Below, one piece after another: positions 31,183-64,000 of a stretch of DNA of 64,000 bases. Position 1 is the stretch's first letter; every line of letters begins with the position of its first letter. Where the stretch lies: NCBI RefSeq assembly GCF_024713975.1, contig NC_091116.1, forward strand, positions 11,686,986-11,750,985, written 5' to 3'. Made by a program: the position numbers and the translations under genes. The notes below the pieces were generated by a model. It ran no database searches. It was given only the letters and a program-made list of their open reading frames with translations, and was not told the DNA's origin. Source of the DNA: Paralichthys olivaceus. Its lineage: Eukaryota > Chordata > Actinopteri > Pleuronectiformes > Paralichthyidae.

Positions 31183-31330
31183 ATGGAGTATCACACATTT
31201 CCACTGGATTACCTTCAGGTCAGAGACCTCGAGCCGTTGATCCACCACTTCAGCCCTGATAGTAAGAGATACAGCAGAGCGATCCTGGAGTTTTATCCTG
31301 GGACACAGAGGGTGCACAACTGTCGCTCAG
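31183..31330 (+). CDS. Orphan first exon with ATG, protein unknown
   Basis: An ATG at 31183, preceded by an in-frame TAA at 31168, opens 49 codons that end at a donor (CGCTCAG followed by GTATAT) in phase 1. The peptide begins MEYHTFPLDYLQVRDLEPL, continues IHHFSPDSKRYSRAILEFYP and ends GTQRVHNCRS. Its composition and clean open frame look coding, but I do not recognise it. No downstream exon in a fitting phase is seen; joining to GCA exon 2 would break that frame. An X-box-like motif 0.8 kb upstream hints at a ciliary gene, weakly. It could be the stranded first exon of a lost or rearranged gene, or a live short gene. Confidence 0.35.
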
Positions 31331-31358
31331 GTATATACTCTATTTTGTACAAACACAC

Positions 31359-31371
31359 GTGTGTGTGTGTG

Positions 31372-31421
<50 letters not shown>
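31359..31421. repeat. (TG)n(TA)n microsatellite
   Basis: A short TG run is followed by about 24 TA units. Confidence 0.95.
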
Positions 31422-31425
<4 letters not shown>

Positions 31426-31644
31426 GCAAATATTATGAAGTATTCTTATTTGTTTATTAAAAAAATCTTCAATGGTGACATGGTCTTTTTGTGTCTTTTC
31501 AGTTTATGTACTTTACAGTTTACAGTGTTTTGTTGAACTAGTGTCACTTACAGAGCCTTCTCATCAATTTGCATTGGTCTGTCTGTGCGTAGTTCAACTT
31601 TCACACGTTGATATTTGCACATCCTCTATTTTCCTTAGCAAAAA

Positions 31645-31808
31645 AATGGATGGATGGAAAGATGGAACGATACATAGATAAATAGACAGATATACAGCTA
31701 TGGATATATATATATATAGATAGAGATAAAGAGATAAAGAGATAGATAGATAGATATACAGCTATGGATATAAAGATAGATAGAGATAAAGAGATAAATA
31801 GATAGATA
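31645..31808. repeat. GATA-type microsatellite with internal duplication
   Basis: GATA, GATAAA and GATG units; the phrase AGATATACAGCTATGGATA occurs twice about 65 bases apart. Confidence 0.85.
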
Positions 31809-31972
31809 CTAAACGACGAAGGTTGCTAGCTTACCGTGAACCACGCTTTTGGCTAACTAGCAATGAAGCTAATTTAAAATGTATCTAACGTTGCGTCGTT
31901 TTACAAAAGAGTTGAATTCGTTAATTTAGTAAAGTTGTTAAAAGCCCGTCAGGTGCAGACACTTACCCTCGT

Positions 31973-32092
31973 GGCTCCGTCAGTGTGGTCCTGTTAACCC
32001 GACGCTCACGTCCCTGAAGTCGACAAATGGCGGCTCAACTCGAAAACTGTCCATGACACGAGTCGACACCTAACGACCCACACTGACCCCTG
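31973..32092 (-). repeat. Right arm of the inverted duplication
   Basis: Reverse complement of the left arm (identical 44-mer at 31998-32041), with the YY1-like site at 32023-32034 in the opposite orientation. It lies about 540 bases upstream of the GCA ATG. Confidence 0.9.
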
Positions 32093-32634
32093 GACTGTCG
32101 AGCAGGCGGAGAATCGTGCGCCTGGAACATTCTCTGTGTTTCAGGGAGTCAACACCAGAACGTGTCCACTGAAGCAGGGGACAGACCATAGACTGTGGGA
32201 CAGACAGACGTCCTCACCTGTTGGACTCAGCGGGAGGACACATGTCGTCACCTCCGCATTGTGCTGCTTCACACCACAAAGACTCTAGAGCACCATCTGG
32301 TGGTGAAAATTAAGAAACGCAGGACTGACATATTTCTCAAATTTTAAATGTTACTGAATCTAAAGCTTCATGAAACAAAACTACACATGAGATGGACACG
32401 AGAACAAAAAGAGAAATATAATAAAAATGTCTGTAGCGGTTTAGATATATAATTGGTAAAAAGTAAATTACGGTGATTGCAAAAGACTCTAAAGACCTCG
32501 AAACTCGGAAATGACGTTTCTGGACAGACAACCAGGAAGAGGACAGACGTGCTAACACGGCGATCATCGGTTTGCGTCAGTGACTCTTCAGACTCTCTGA
32601 ACTTTTCCTCCTCTTGATCGCTGCTCTTCGTCTC

Positions 32635-35600
32635 ATGGCTTATCCAGGATACGGCGGGGTGAGTTTATTGTGTGTCAGCCGCCATTTGTCCGGAGTAAAA
32701 CGAGCTACAGCAGCTAGCGGAGAAGCTAGCTCCCATGTGTTCCGGTCAGATTCCGATAATTCTGATGCAGCTTCCACTTCTTTTCTTGTGACAAGGAAAT
32801 GATCCGCTTTTACTGATGTCTGAGTCTGTTTCTGTTTTCACGTACTTCTCTCAACAATCCCACCAAGATCTAAACACAAGCTCGTGTCACACAGAAACAT
32901 TCATCTGAGTTTTTAGAGAAGATAACTTGTCTTCCGGTATCAACATTCAGGAGTTCACCTTCAGCCTGTTGGTAGAAAAGAGCTCACATCAACTTTATTT
33001 ATTCAATTCACAGGTAATTCAATGTGATTTCCAAAACATAGGATGTGAAAAATGAGTTCATAATATCTGAACACCAACGCAATCAATGATAGAAATGATG
33101 GAAATAAGATAAAGTTGAGGTAGTTTGTGATTAGTATAGTATAAGTACTTTGGTTTAATGTGCAAAATAATGTCATTGTGTAGTTCAGGTTACTGCACTG
33201 ACCCTGGAAATACACTGCCACTGTTCATTCAACACACTCTCACATCCCATCACTCACCAGCAGTCACTGTCCTCATCTGTGAGACAACATGGACAAACAT
33301 TAGTTTCTTCTTTCAAAGACTGATCTTTGCTCCTGATTTCAGGTTTAAAACTCTTGAAACTTGACTAACAGCAAAACATTTTACAAATGTGACGTAGATC
33401 CCTTGTGTGTTATGTCTCCTGTGTACTACTTACACATTACGTAAGCATTACACTGCTTCATATTTAACCTTTGTTATATTGCTCATTATGAGACTGTCAG
33501 GATAATTATTGATATAGTTTTATTGTCTTTACCTATGTGACTCATGAGCCAGAATCAATTGAACAGAAAATAAGGTTCAGACTTTGTCTAAAGAAGCTAA
33601 AGGTCATTGTGTGATTTTTCCAGCAGTGACTCAAAGTATGTGTCCCTCCCCCATAATGAGACAGTCGGAGGTTTCATGTGGGCAGGACGGCACCTTGTCA
33701 TGATTATTCATGATGTATTCTACTTGTTAGTACATTAGTAAACACGCAAGATGAGAACATATAGATGATGTTTCCCAACGATATAACACAACTTCGAAAT
33801 ACACTAAGATGAAAAACTAAGCAGGATGGATAAAAACCTGAGAGAACACTTGGGTCTTCAGTTTCATTTTAAATACAAACACGGAGGGGAACTTCATTTC
33901 CCTGTTACGGCACATAATCCTGGTTTCTTTATAAAGGCAACACTTGATACACGTTCTCTTAGCAGCTCCATAAATACCAACCTGTCTCTCCTGTTTTCTG
34001 CCATAGTATGGGGGTCAGATGCCGGGCATGCCTGCGCAGGGGATGCCGCCGCAGGGAATGCCGGGAGGGCATATGGGAGGTCCCATGCCTGGGCAAATGG
34101 GTGGGCCCATGGGAGGCGCACCACCCCAAGGAGGATACTCCCCCTATGGAGGAGGCTATCAAGGCCAATATGGTGCCCCACAACTGGCTGCCAATGATCC
34201 AATGTGGGGCTACTTCACAGCCATAGCAGGCCAGGTAAGTGTGTGTCTGTGATCTGCAACATAATTTCCTTGACGTGTTGCAGCACCTTTTCCACGACAG
34301 ACCTGCCTTCACTTCCACATTTCAAGTTCTGACAAGAACAAGAAGCTGTTTCAGGCTTCATAAAACACTACATGAACTTAACTGTTGGAGAGATGTTGGG
34401 CCTTTTTACCAACTCGGTTGTATTCTGCTTCAATCCTTCAGTTTTAACTGTTGACATGTTAGCATGATTTCTGTCTTTATCTCACTTCCCACTTCAGCCG
34501 CAGTCCCGTCTTTGATTGTTACACTGATGGTTGCACATGACATGACTGAATATCATTTCTGCTCGGTACAGGACGGTGAGGTTGATGCAGAGGAACTCCA
34601 GAGGTGTCTGACTCAGTCTGGTTTCACTGGCAGCTACACACGTAGGTTCACTACTCTCCCTTTGACACAAGCTGTGACACACAAACAGGGGAACACACGA
34701 CTGAGGAACTGAGAGAACCCATGTGTTGTGTATTAACAGCGTCATGACTTCATTCAGGAATCTATTTTTGTGTTAAGCAATGCTCCAATACTCTGGTTTC
34801 AATTCATTCTTAATTTTTGTTACAATAAGATTTGTTGATTATTGTTGTAAACATACTGATGAACTTATCTGATGAACAATCAAAGCCATAATTTGCTGAA
34901 CAGATTTCCTTTGCAGTGAAATTGATGCATATGACATTAAACAGTTTCAGAATATTTAACATAAAATAATCAATATTGATGCAGCAGAACCAGAGACATT
35001 TGTTTTATTCTACACTTTCTTACGTTACTCTCAGTACAACACGAGCAAACGAGGATTACTGGATCGTTTCACTTTGCCGTTGAGCTGATTAACTCGCTTT
35101 TAAATGTTCAATTCTGCAACAAGCACATAACCTGCAGCAGCCAATTAACCATGAGCAGGTTTCACTGATTCTGAGAGTTATTCACAAATATTAGCTTTGT
35201 AAATTGACCTTACTAGTAGGTTGCAGCCAGTTGCAGAAGAATTACAGACTCTATGACTGTAGAGAGAAGCAGTTAAATGTTTTGAATTCCACTGTACCAT
35301 AAACATTTCGAGCTGTGATATTAATGTATCTTACGATCCTTCTAAACTAATTCTTAAGATGTTTTTATTGTTTGCAGCTTTCAGCCTGGATACTTGCAGG
35401 ATCATGATCGCGATGCTCGATGTATCCTTTGTTTATCGTGACGTTAACATTCTGTGTCAGTCTCTAAATGACACTGTGACTGTAACTGAAGCTGAGATTG
35501 ACGGTTAGTGGACACACTGTACCCGACACTACCTTCTACTTTAACCTTATCATTCATACTCGGTATTGAAATATGTGAACGGCAGGTGTGGCTCTGCCTC

Positions 35601-36958
35601 GGATCAGGTTTAACCAGCTGCTCTCTTTAGCATTTGTACACCCTGCAGTCAGTATCCAGCTATGATAACCTTAACTCGACTGTCACCAGAGGGACTACAC
35701 GGGCAAGATGGGTTTCAACGAGTTCAAGGATCTGTTCGTGGCTCTGAACGGCTGGAAGCAGAACTTCATGATGGTCGACCAGGACAGGAGTGGAAATATC
35801 GATCCTAACGAGATGTCTCGGGCCGTCAATGCTATGGGTGAGAGTCTGTAACAGTTTAACATGATGGATAATTAGTGGCTCCCCCTGATTGCACAGACGA
35901 TGGAAAGCAGAATCGTTAATGACATTTAATTACGCCTAATAGAAGTCAGTGAGACTTTATTCTGTGCTGACTGGTGTGATCCATCTCATTATGCTTGTGA
36001 TCACAGCGGAACAATTAGCTACAAACCGTTGACACTGTCACTTCCTCATCATTTACAGCTCAGCAGACGACAACATTAAACTCTCACACATGCTGCTTCT
36101 TCTAACAGGATGTGAAATCCATATCAGATCCATATTAGAATAGAATTATGTTGGAGATGTGGTTCAGACCAAACAGAAAAGTCTGACGGTCTGGACCAAT
36201 TTAGGTAGATGTGAAAGAACCCTTAAACAGGAAACGATCTACATATATGATAATGAGATAATTCCCAACTCTTTCAGGCTACCACATCAGTCCTCAATCT
36301 CTCACTGTTATCGTCAAGCGCTACAGCAAAGGTGGCAGAATCTTCTTCGATGACTACGTGGCCTGCTGTGTGAAACTGCGTGCTCTCTCAGGTACCACAC
36401 ACAAGAACCAGGATCTGTGTTGCGTAGAAATGACCTGATGTGCTCAGTGAACAGCCTCTCGTGCAGATGTACGATTTCACATTTAGCTTTTCACTCCACC
36501 TGTTTTTTCCCTCATGCGCTGTGACAATCTGCTCAGCTCAGTGCACAGATCTGTGTCACAAGCTGTTGTGAAATCAGGTTTGCTGAAATCATTGTGAGCC
36601 CTCAGTGTTGTGACCGTTTACTCTTCCTGTTGCAGACCACTTCAGGCGGAGAGATACCATGCAGCAGGGAACTGTCGCCTTCCAGTATGATGATGTGAGT
36701 CCTAGTTTCTTTCTAGATCTCTCCCTCCTTCATATGTTTTACAGCTTGAGGCGACTTCTTCAACATTTATTAGCCTCAAAGTGTCTTAAGGGACTGTATG
36801 AAAGTTACAGGGATATATTGCAGATGTTTGGATTGTTAGCCGGCACGTGATTCACAAACTCCCTCGGTTGTTTGACATCCCTTCTCTTTGTCTCCTCTCT
36901 CCCCTCTCTCTGCCCCCGCCCCTGTCAACAGTTCATCCAGTGCACAATGGCTGTCTAA
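32635..36958 (+). CDS. gca: Grancalcin, penta-EF-hand protein (complete, 237 aa)
   Basis: Calcium-binding penta-EF-hand (PEF) protein that dimerises and moves to membranes on calcium binding; close to sorcin. Exons: 32635-32658, 34007-34234, 34572-34641, 35378-35421, 35690-35837, 36278-36391, 36636-36694, 36932-36958. The N-terminus (MAYPGYGG, then repeated GMP and GG(P)M units and GGYSPYGGGYQGQYG) is the flexible Gly/Pro domain. PEF core: GQDGEVDAEELQRCLTQSG (EF1), LDRDYTGKMGFNEF (EF2), VDQDRSGNIDPNEM (EF3, fully canonical), KRYSKGGRIFFDDYVACC (EF4) and FQYDDFIQCTMAV (EF5). EF1 and CRIMIAMLDRD favour grancalcin over sorcin, as does the neighbour KCNH7. A donor (CACGAG|GTAAGG, 36986) 28 bases after the stop suggests a possible 3' UTR intron. 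AATAAA is at 38117-38122. Confidence 0.93.
32659..34006 (+). other. GCA first intron, nothing recognised
   Basis: 1.35 kb, AT-rich towards the middle. No exon, repeat family or RNA gene is seen. Confidence 0.6.
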
Positions 36959-39900
36959 GTGCTGCTGTCCGTCCCGGGACCACGAGGTAAGGGCGTCTCA
37001 CGGACCGATCTGCGGCTGATTCTGGAGCAGTGCCTCACAGGAATGCAAAGGGAGGCCAGTAAATTAGACTGAGAGGCCATGAGCTGCAACATGAAAGTAC
37101 ACATTGCTTGTAATGCTTAACATAATGCTTTAGTCTTGTATGTCACACGGGGGAGAGTTGAGGGTGTATGAGATGTACACACAGCCACACACATATATAT
37201 ATACAGAGTATGTATCCACATTAGAGGGAATATAATAGATTTCTTTAATAAAGTTCTGTGTCTTGATACTAAAAGGATGATGTGGGACACCTATTGTGCC
37301 ATTATACTCTCTGAATGTATGGTTAAATATATTAAAACTACATAGCAAAGGCAGCATCATGGTTAATGAGTAGGTGTTAGCAGCATTAACAGATGAACAG
37401 GAGGTAGACATTCAGACAGATATGAACTCTTAGTTCGTTTGTCCTGTGCAGTATCTGTGATGAAGGCATTTTATAAGAAAGAAATATGGTGCACTTCTGT
37501 TTTCTAACACTTGTATTGAGCCCAACATTAACTATTAGTAGATGCATATTGACCTTGCTGTTTAACTTGATAATAAGCCAAAGTGACTGTGAGCTGATCC
37601 ACACTGATATTAACATGTTGTCATTTATGGTGTTTTTACAATCTTTGTTCAAGAGCCGTCTTTCAGTTTAAGAGCTGCACACTATTGATTTCATGTGCAG
37701 ACTTTGTAATGTTTTCAAACCCTGCACTTGCGCTCAGATATTTTGTTGCTTTGGCAGATTTCCTGCTCTCCAGCTCTACGTCTTCTCCACATGCTGAAAC
37801 GTCTGCCATTGAATTTTCAACAAGTCTCTCAAAATTCCCCAACCAATAGAACGGTGTCGAGTTAACAAATTAAATTCAAAAAAATCCAAGAGCAGAGGAA
37901 AAAGATCCCAAGAGCAAAGGAGAAACCCGAATGCAGATGCTGAAAGACCAAGCTCTTAAACAAAGATGGAAAGAAAGAACCTGTTGACATATAGCTACAC
38001 TGCTGTATGTTCATATACTTACTTTTTGTTCCCATGTTTCATAACCACAGCCTGTTTTTTTAAGTCAAATCTCCTCACACACCGTGTTGTAGGAAATATC
38101 ATATTTTGTTACTCATAATAAAACCTTTTGAATCAGTATGCATTCTGTTTATTAATGTATACAACTGCGTATTTATCCCCTCAGTATATTTACACAATAT
38201 AATTAATTTCCATAATATAGTTCAGAACAAAAACATTCAAATTAGCTGTTAAGTGTTGCATTGTATAAAATACAGTGGCAAACATTTAAAAAATGCATAA
38301 AAACAATTGTGAACAGCACTAGATTTAAAAAGTGACCTTCATACCCAGTAGAGCATTTACAATTTTTTTCTAATCTCTGTGCAAACGTTTGCAAATCCCA
38401 TGAAAGTTCAGAAGAAGAGTCTTCAGGTCCCGGACATGTTGACTTAGGCTTTAGCAACTTTTGTTCTGCATGTGTGGTCCAGAAAAAGCAAAAGAGAGGA
38501 CCCCGCGTTCTGCTGGAGACTTTGTATTGTCCTGTGAAAGTAAAGCTTTCTCTCAGCTCTCTCCACAAGCGTCTCATAACATTTCATTGTTTCTCACCCA
38601 TCTGACAGACCCTTCCTTTGCTCCTACATGTTTCAAAATGCTGAATAAACTCAGAGGGAGAAGTCAATGCAGAAATGATACGAAAATCAATGTGCCACAT
38701 CAGTCGTCAAGACAAACTACTCAGAACAGCGTGCACTTGATGTGACGCCTAGCTTTATGTGCTGCCCGTTGCTTAAGTCTGGCTTGCTACATCGAGAGGC
38801 TGTGCATTGCATTCATCGTCTTACCATCGGCACTTGAACTTACATCAGGGTTTTTTTAAAGAGCAAATCAGTCACATAGAAAAATAATGGCAAATTAAAG
38901 ACTTTGTTTTTAGAAAAATAGGTCTTAAACTATCTGGAAATCTGTGTGTGCGCAGTTATGGGCTGCACCCGACACATGAACACACAGCTGCTTGAGACCC
39001 TTTGAAAACGTAGTTAAGTGCAGTCTCCATGCAATACATGAGCGCTTGTTGGAAGTTGTTTAAAAAAACTAAAATGACTAAATCGTTTAACTCATGCAGT
39101 TCATGGTTAGATACATTTACATCTGTGAAGGTGGAGGAGCATGTTTCTACTGTGTTGGGTTGATGTCATTAAAGGCTAATAAAGCTAAGGCTATTGAAGG
39201 CTGAACTTGTGTGTTCATTCAGATGATGCTCTGTGCTGATGATGCTTTTTTTAGGAAATTGTACATTTTAAAGATAATGGAAGACCTAAAGCATGCAACC
39301 CAAAAAAATTCCTTCCAGCAGTTAAAATATTTTACATACATATGACGTTCAGGTCGAGGTAGGTTGGAGATGAAAATTATTTGTTCAACTTAATTTTGTT
39401 TTCTTTTATATATAAAGTGCTGTTTATTAGAAATATTGGTGGCAGAGAAACTTGTAAAATGTCATAGGAGTGTGGTTGATGAGTGTGTTGCTATGATTAT
39501 TACTCTACAGGTGCTTGTATTTTATCTGTAAGTGGTTTTTTTATGTTGAAGTGCATTTTATTTTAACGTTTTATTCATTTTAACATGAGGTGATAAAGGA
39601 AACAAAATAACCAAATTCTAAGTTCAGATCAGTTCCTAAAATTCAGAAGATGAAGGAAAAAATTGTTCTCCTCATTTCGATCTCCAAACTGCCTTGACAT
39701 TGGTGCCCATAACAAGATTTACTGCAACATGCTTACATTGATATGACACAGACAGCTCTGTGGTACCTCCACTGTGTCTTGAACATTTACAGTGAACCTC
39801 CACTCGTCAAATTCACACACACACACGTAGTTGGATATTTGATATAAATTAAATCTGACACAAAGAGCTGCTGTTTTTCTTGGATCAGGTCTTAGAAAAA

Positions 39901-40713
39901 CGAGTTTGAAAGTGTATTTAACTCGAGAAACACACCCGAGTTCAGTGTGTTTTCCTGCACTGGTTTTTCATTATTGCTCTCAAAGGGGAGACAAAAGTCT
40001 TGTTGTGCTGTGCCCTGTCCACGCAGCCTCTATGCACATTTATATTATTATTACATTGTGTTCGTGAGTTGTCAGCTGAAAGCAAAGGAGTGGTTTTCAT
40101 GTGTTGTGGCAATGTGGTGTACGGTAGGCACGCTAGATATGCACACGGATCTCTTTGTGAGTTTGTAACAGCATCAATCGCTTGGAGCTGCTGAGAAAAT
40201 AAGATGAACCTTGGAGCTGGAGTATAGAATCGCCTCAGGCGGAGTTTCAAGTAGATTTTGTCCCCCGTGAAGAGGGAAGAGTCGTAGAAAATGAGACTTG
40301 AGAGCTACAGTGGTGTGAGAGCATGCCAGGGACACACCTGATCGCCCGGTGGGTCGCAGCGTGTGAGGAACATGCAACAGAAAAGAAAAGAAAACATGAG
40401 GAACTGAAACATGCATATAAAAAGCACATTAGGTGCCTTGTGTTGCTGGCAGTGTTCTATTTGAAGTATGTACACAGCAGATGATGATTTTACATAATGT
40501 TAATAATATATTGTATAAATACCTCTGTATAAATGGACTTTATACATCTAAATCAGAGAATAGGAAGGAGCGTTAGGCCTGGGAGTGTTTCCGAAAAGGA
40601 ATGGAAGAAAGTCTACAGTTTGTTTTCCTTTGCATATTCAGTCTCTTTCTTAGACCCTGAGTCGAGCTTGAGAGAAGACCTTCCGTCACTGTCGAGAGGT
40701 CGGGGGCCGAGGC
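36959..40713. other. Convergent 3' UTRs of GCA and KCNH7
   Basis: AT-rich, no coding exon. GCA probably ends just after AATAAA at 38117-38122. A minus-strand AATAAA at 38148-38153 would give KCNH7 a 2.5 kb 3' UTR ending near 38130, so the two transcripts would meet or overlap by a few bases. Other minus-strand hexamers exist (near 39422), so the KCNH7 end is uncertain. Confidence 0.5.
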
Positions 40714-62855
<22,142 letters not shown>

Positions 62856-64000
62856 CTGAAAGAGAAAGCGACAGCGGGGGGGTGTCATTATTAAAAGTCG
62901 CAGTGTCTCGTGGCGTTGTTGGGCTATTGTGAATCTAACAGGCCCTGTGATTTGATCAGGGAACGATCTAGTACACGTGTGACATGGATCGTGAGAACGG
63001 AGCGGCCCTGATATTTGGAGCGAGTTCAAACACAACACTGAGGATACCACAGATGCTGAAATATGAACTCCACACCCTCTGATTGACCCGTCTAGGATGA
63101 ACAGGCCTTTCAAAGTTTCTCATTAAAGGATAATGAAGAACATGGTTGGTGGATTCAATGCACAATCAAAGAAAGCAATTTCACACAGTTAGTCAAACCA
63201 TCCATCCGTCTGACAAGTTTACAGCCTCATCCAATCTTACTCTCACACATTAACACACTACACATGAGGCCAGATGATAGTGATAAAAAGTGAAAAAGAG
63301 AAAATTGCTAATTCAGCCAGTGGAGGAAGGCCGCACAGTGTCCCCCCCCCCATGTTCACAACAGTACAGTACGGTGATTGAGAGTCAAGGACAGAGAAAC
63401 AGACAGCAGAGGATGAGGGATTGCATGCGCAGCTTCGACACATGCCACAGTGAAGAAAAATCATCGCAGTCGTAAAAATGAAATAGAATTTAAAAAAGGA
63501 AAACAAAAAAAAAGCTAAAGCCATACCGCCAGCCATCCAGGAGCGAGATACTAGCAGAGCAGGAGAGAGAAGAAATAGCACGTGAAGGGAAAAGTGGATT
63601 TATGGAAGGGTGCTTGGATTGCAGGGTTAAAAACATTACTGGATTATTCCGTGTCAAGTCGTCACACTTTCAGGCTAAGTCGGACATCTTAATGAAATCT
63701 GACATGTTGATTTGGTCATAGGAGAAACATGAACTCGTCTACGATCCTAATTAAGGGAGATATGGGCTAACGAGGTTTAAACCTTTTCAGAGCTGCTGCT
63801 GCTACAGATCACTGGTCGCCTGTTCAGGCAAAGTTTATTAATACCTTAACGATTAGATGAACAGTTCTCAACATATAAGAGACAGACAGACAGAGATTTG
63901 GAGAATTGTTAGATAAATGTCATCAAGAACTCAAGTTTGGTCATAATTTTAATATTGATGAATGACCTGTCAAAACCAAAATTCTAAAAAGTTAAAAATT
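62856..64000 (-). other. KCNH7 intron at the window edge
   Basis: No exon recognised. The upstream coding exons, including the PAS domain, must lie beyond 64000. Confidence 0.55.

Larger units (their letters stand above)
29823..32634. other. NUFIP1-GCA interval with inverted repeat and orphan exon
   Basis: NUFIP1 3' UTR runs to about 29980. Then come a GC-richer block at 30290-30600 with a CACGTG E-box (30304-30309) and an X-box-like GTTGCCTGGAAAC (30357-30369), the two inverted repeat arms, an orphan ATG exon, TA and GATA microsatellites, and the GCA promoter from about 32500. Parts are described separately. Confidence 0.6.

Noticed and set aside
34007-36958. Sorcin (SRI) as the identity of the penta-EF-hand gene
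   Set aside because: The Gly/Pro-rich N-terminus and YDDFIQC recall sorcin, but GQDGEVDAEELQRCLTQSG, CRIMIAMLDRD, RIFFDDYVACCVKLRAL and the KCNH7 neighbour fit grancalcin better.

Overview
This 64 kb window is vertebrate nuclear DNA, most likely from a percomorph-type teleost fish. It holds seven recognisable multi-exon protein genes with GT-AG introns, compact spacing, long CA/TG, TA and GATA microsatellites, a decayed Tc1-like transposon and several dispersed repeats I recognise from fish genomes. All exon borders below were read by eye from splice sites, reading phase and remembered family protein sequences; no alignment was run.

Layout, left to right. (1) About 1-5.8 kb, plus strand: 3' part of FAM117B (seven exons; the true first coding exon is probably outside or unrecognised). 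(2) 16.2-9.8 kb, minus strand: ICA1L, complete (14 coding exons), convergent with FAM117B. An unassigned coding-like exon lies at 8704-8802. (3) 20.1-17.1 kb, minus: WDR12, complete, 423 codons. (4) 25.6-21.4 kb, minus: NOP58, complete, 533 codons, with four box C/D snoRNAs in its introns: two SNORD11-like and two SNORD70-like. Their guides match the same stretch of 18S rRNA, three nucleotides out of register. (5) 26.5-29.8 kb, plus: NUFIP1, complete, 429 codons, head-to-head with NOP58. (6) 32.6-37.0 kb, plus: grancalcin (GCA), complete, 237 codons. (7) 62.9-40.7 kb, minus: KCNH7 (ERG3 potassium channel), 12 exons from the linker before S1 to the stop codon; the PAS-domain exons lie beyond the right edge.

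How the genes relate. WDR12 (60S maturation, PeBoW complex), NOP58 (core box C/D snoRNP protein), the NOP58-hosted snoRNAs and NUFIP1 (box C/D snoRNP assembly factor) form one ribosome-biogenesis block in 17-30 kb. NOP58 and NUFIP1 share an 823 bp divergent promoter carrying a TCTCGCGAGA palindrome and an ETS/CRE-like composite. FAM117B-ICA1L-WDR12-NOP58 corresponds to human 2q33, GCA-KCNH7 to human 2q24 and NUFIP1 to human 13q14, so the window joins three human neighbourhoods.

Most notable items: the NOP58/NUFIP1 divergent pair with duplicated, overlapping-target snoRNAs; a (TG)61 tract right before the acceptor of the last ICA1L exon, with related TG-tract acceptors in FAM117B; a 44 bp perfect (about 110 bp overall) inverted duplication around an orphan ATG-bearing exon between NUFIP1 and GCA; and a 2 kb element with long inverted repeats in a KCNH7 intron. 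I did not find a wholly new multi-gene system.
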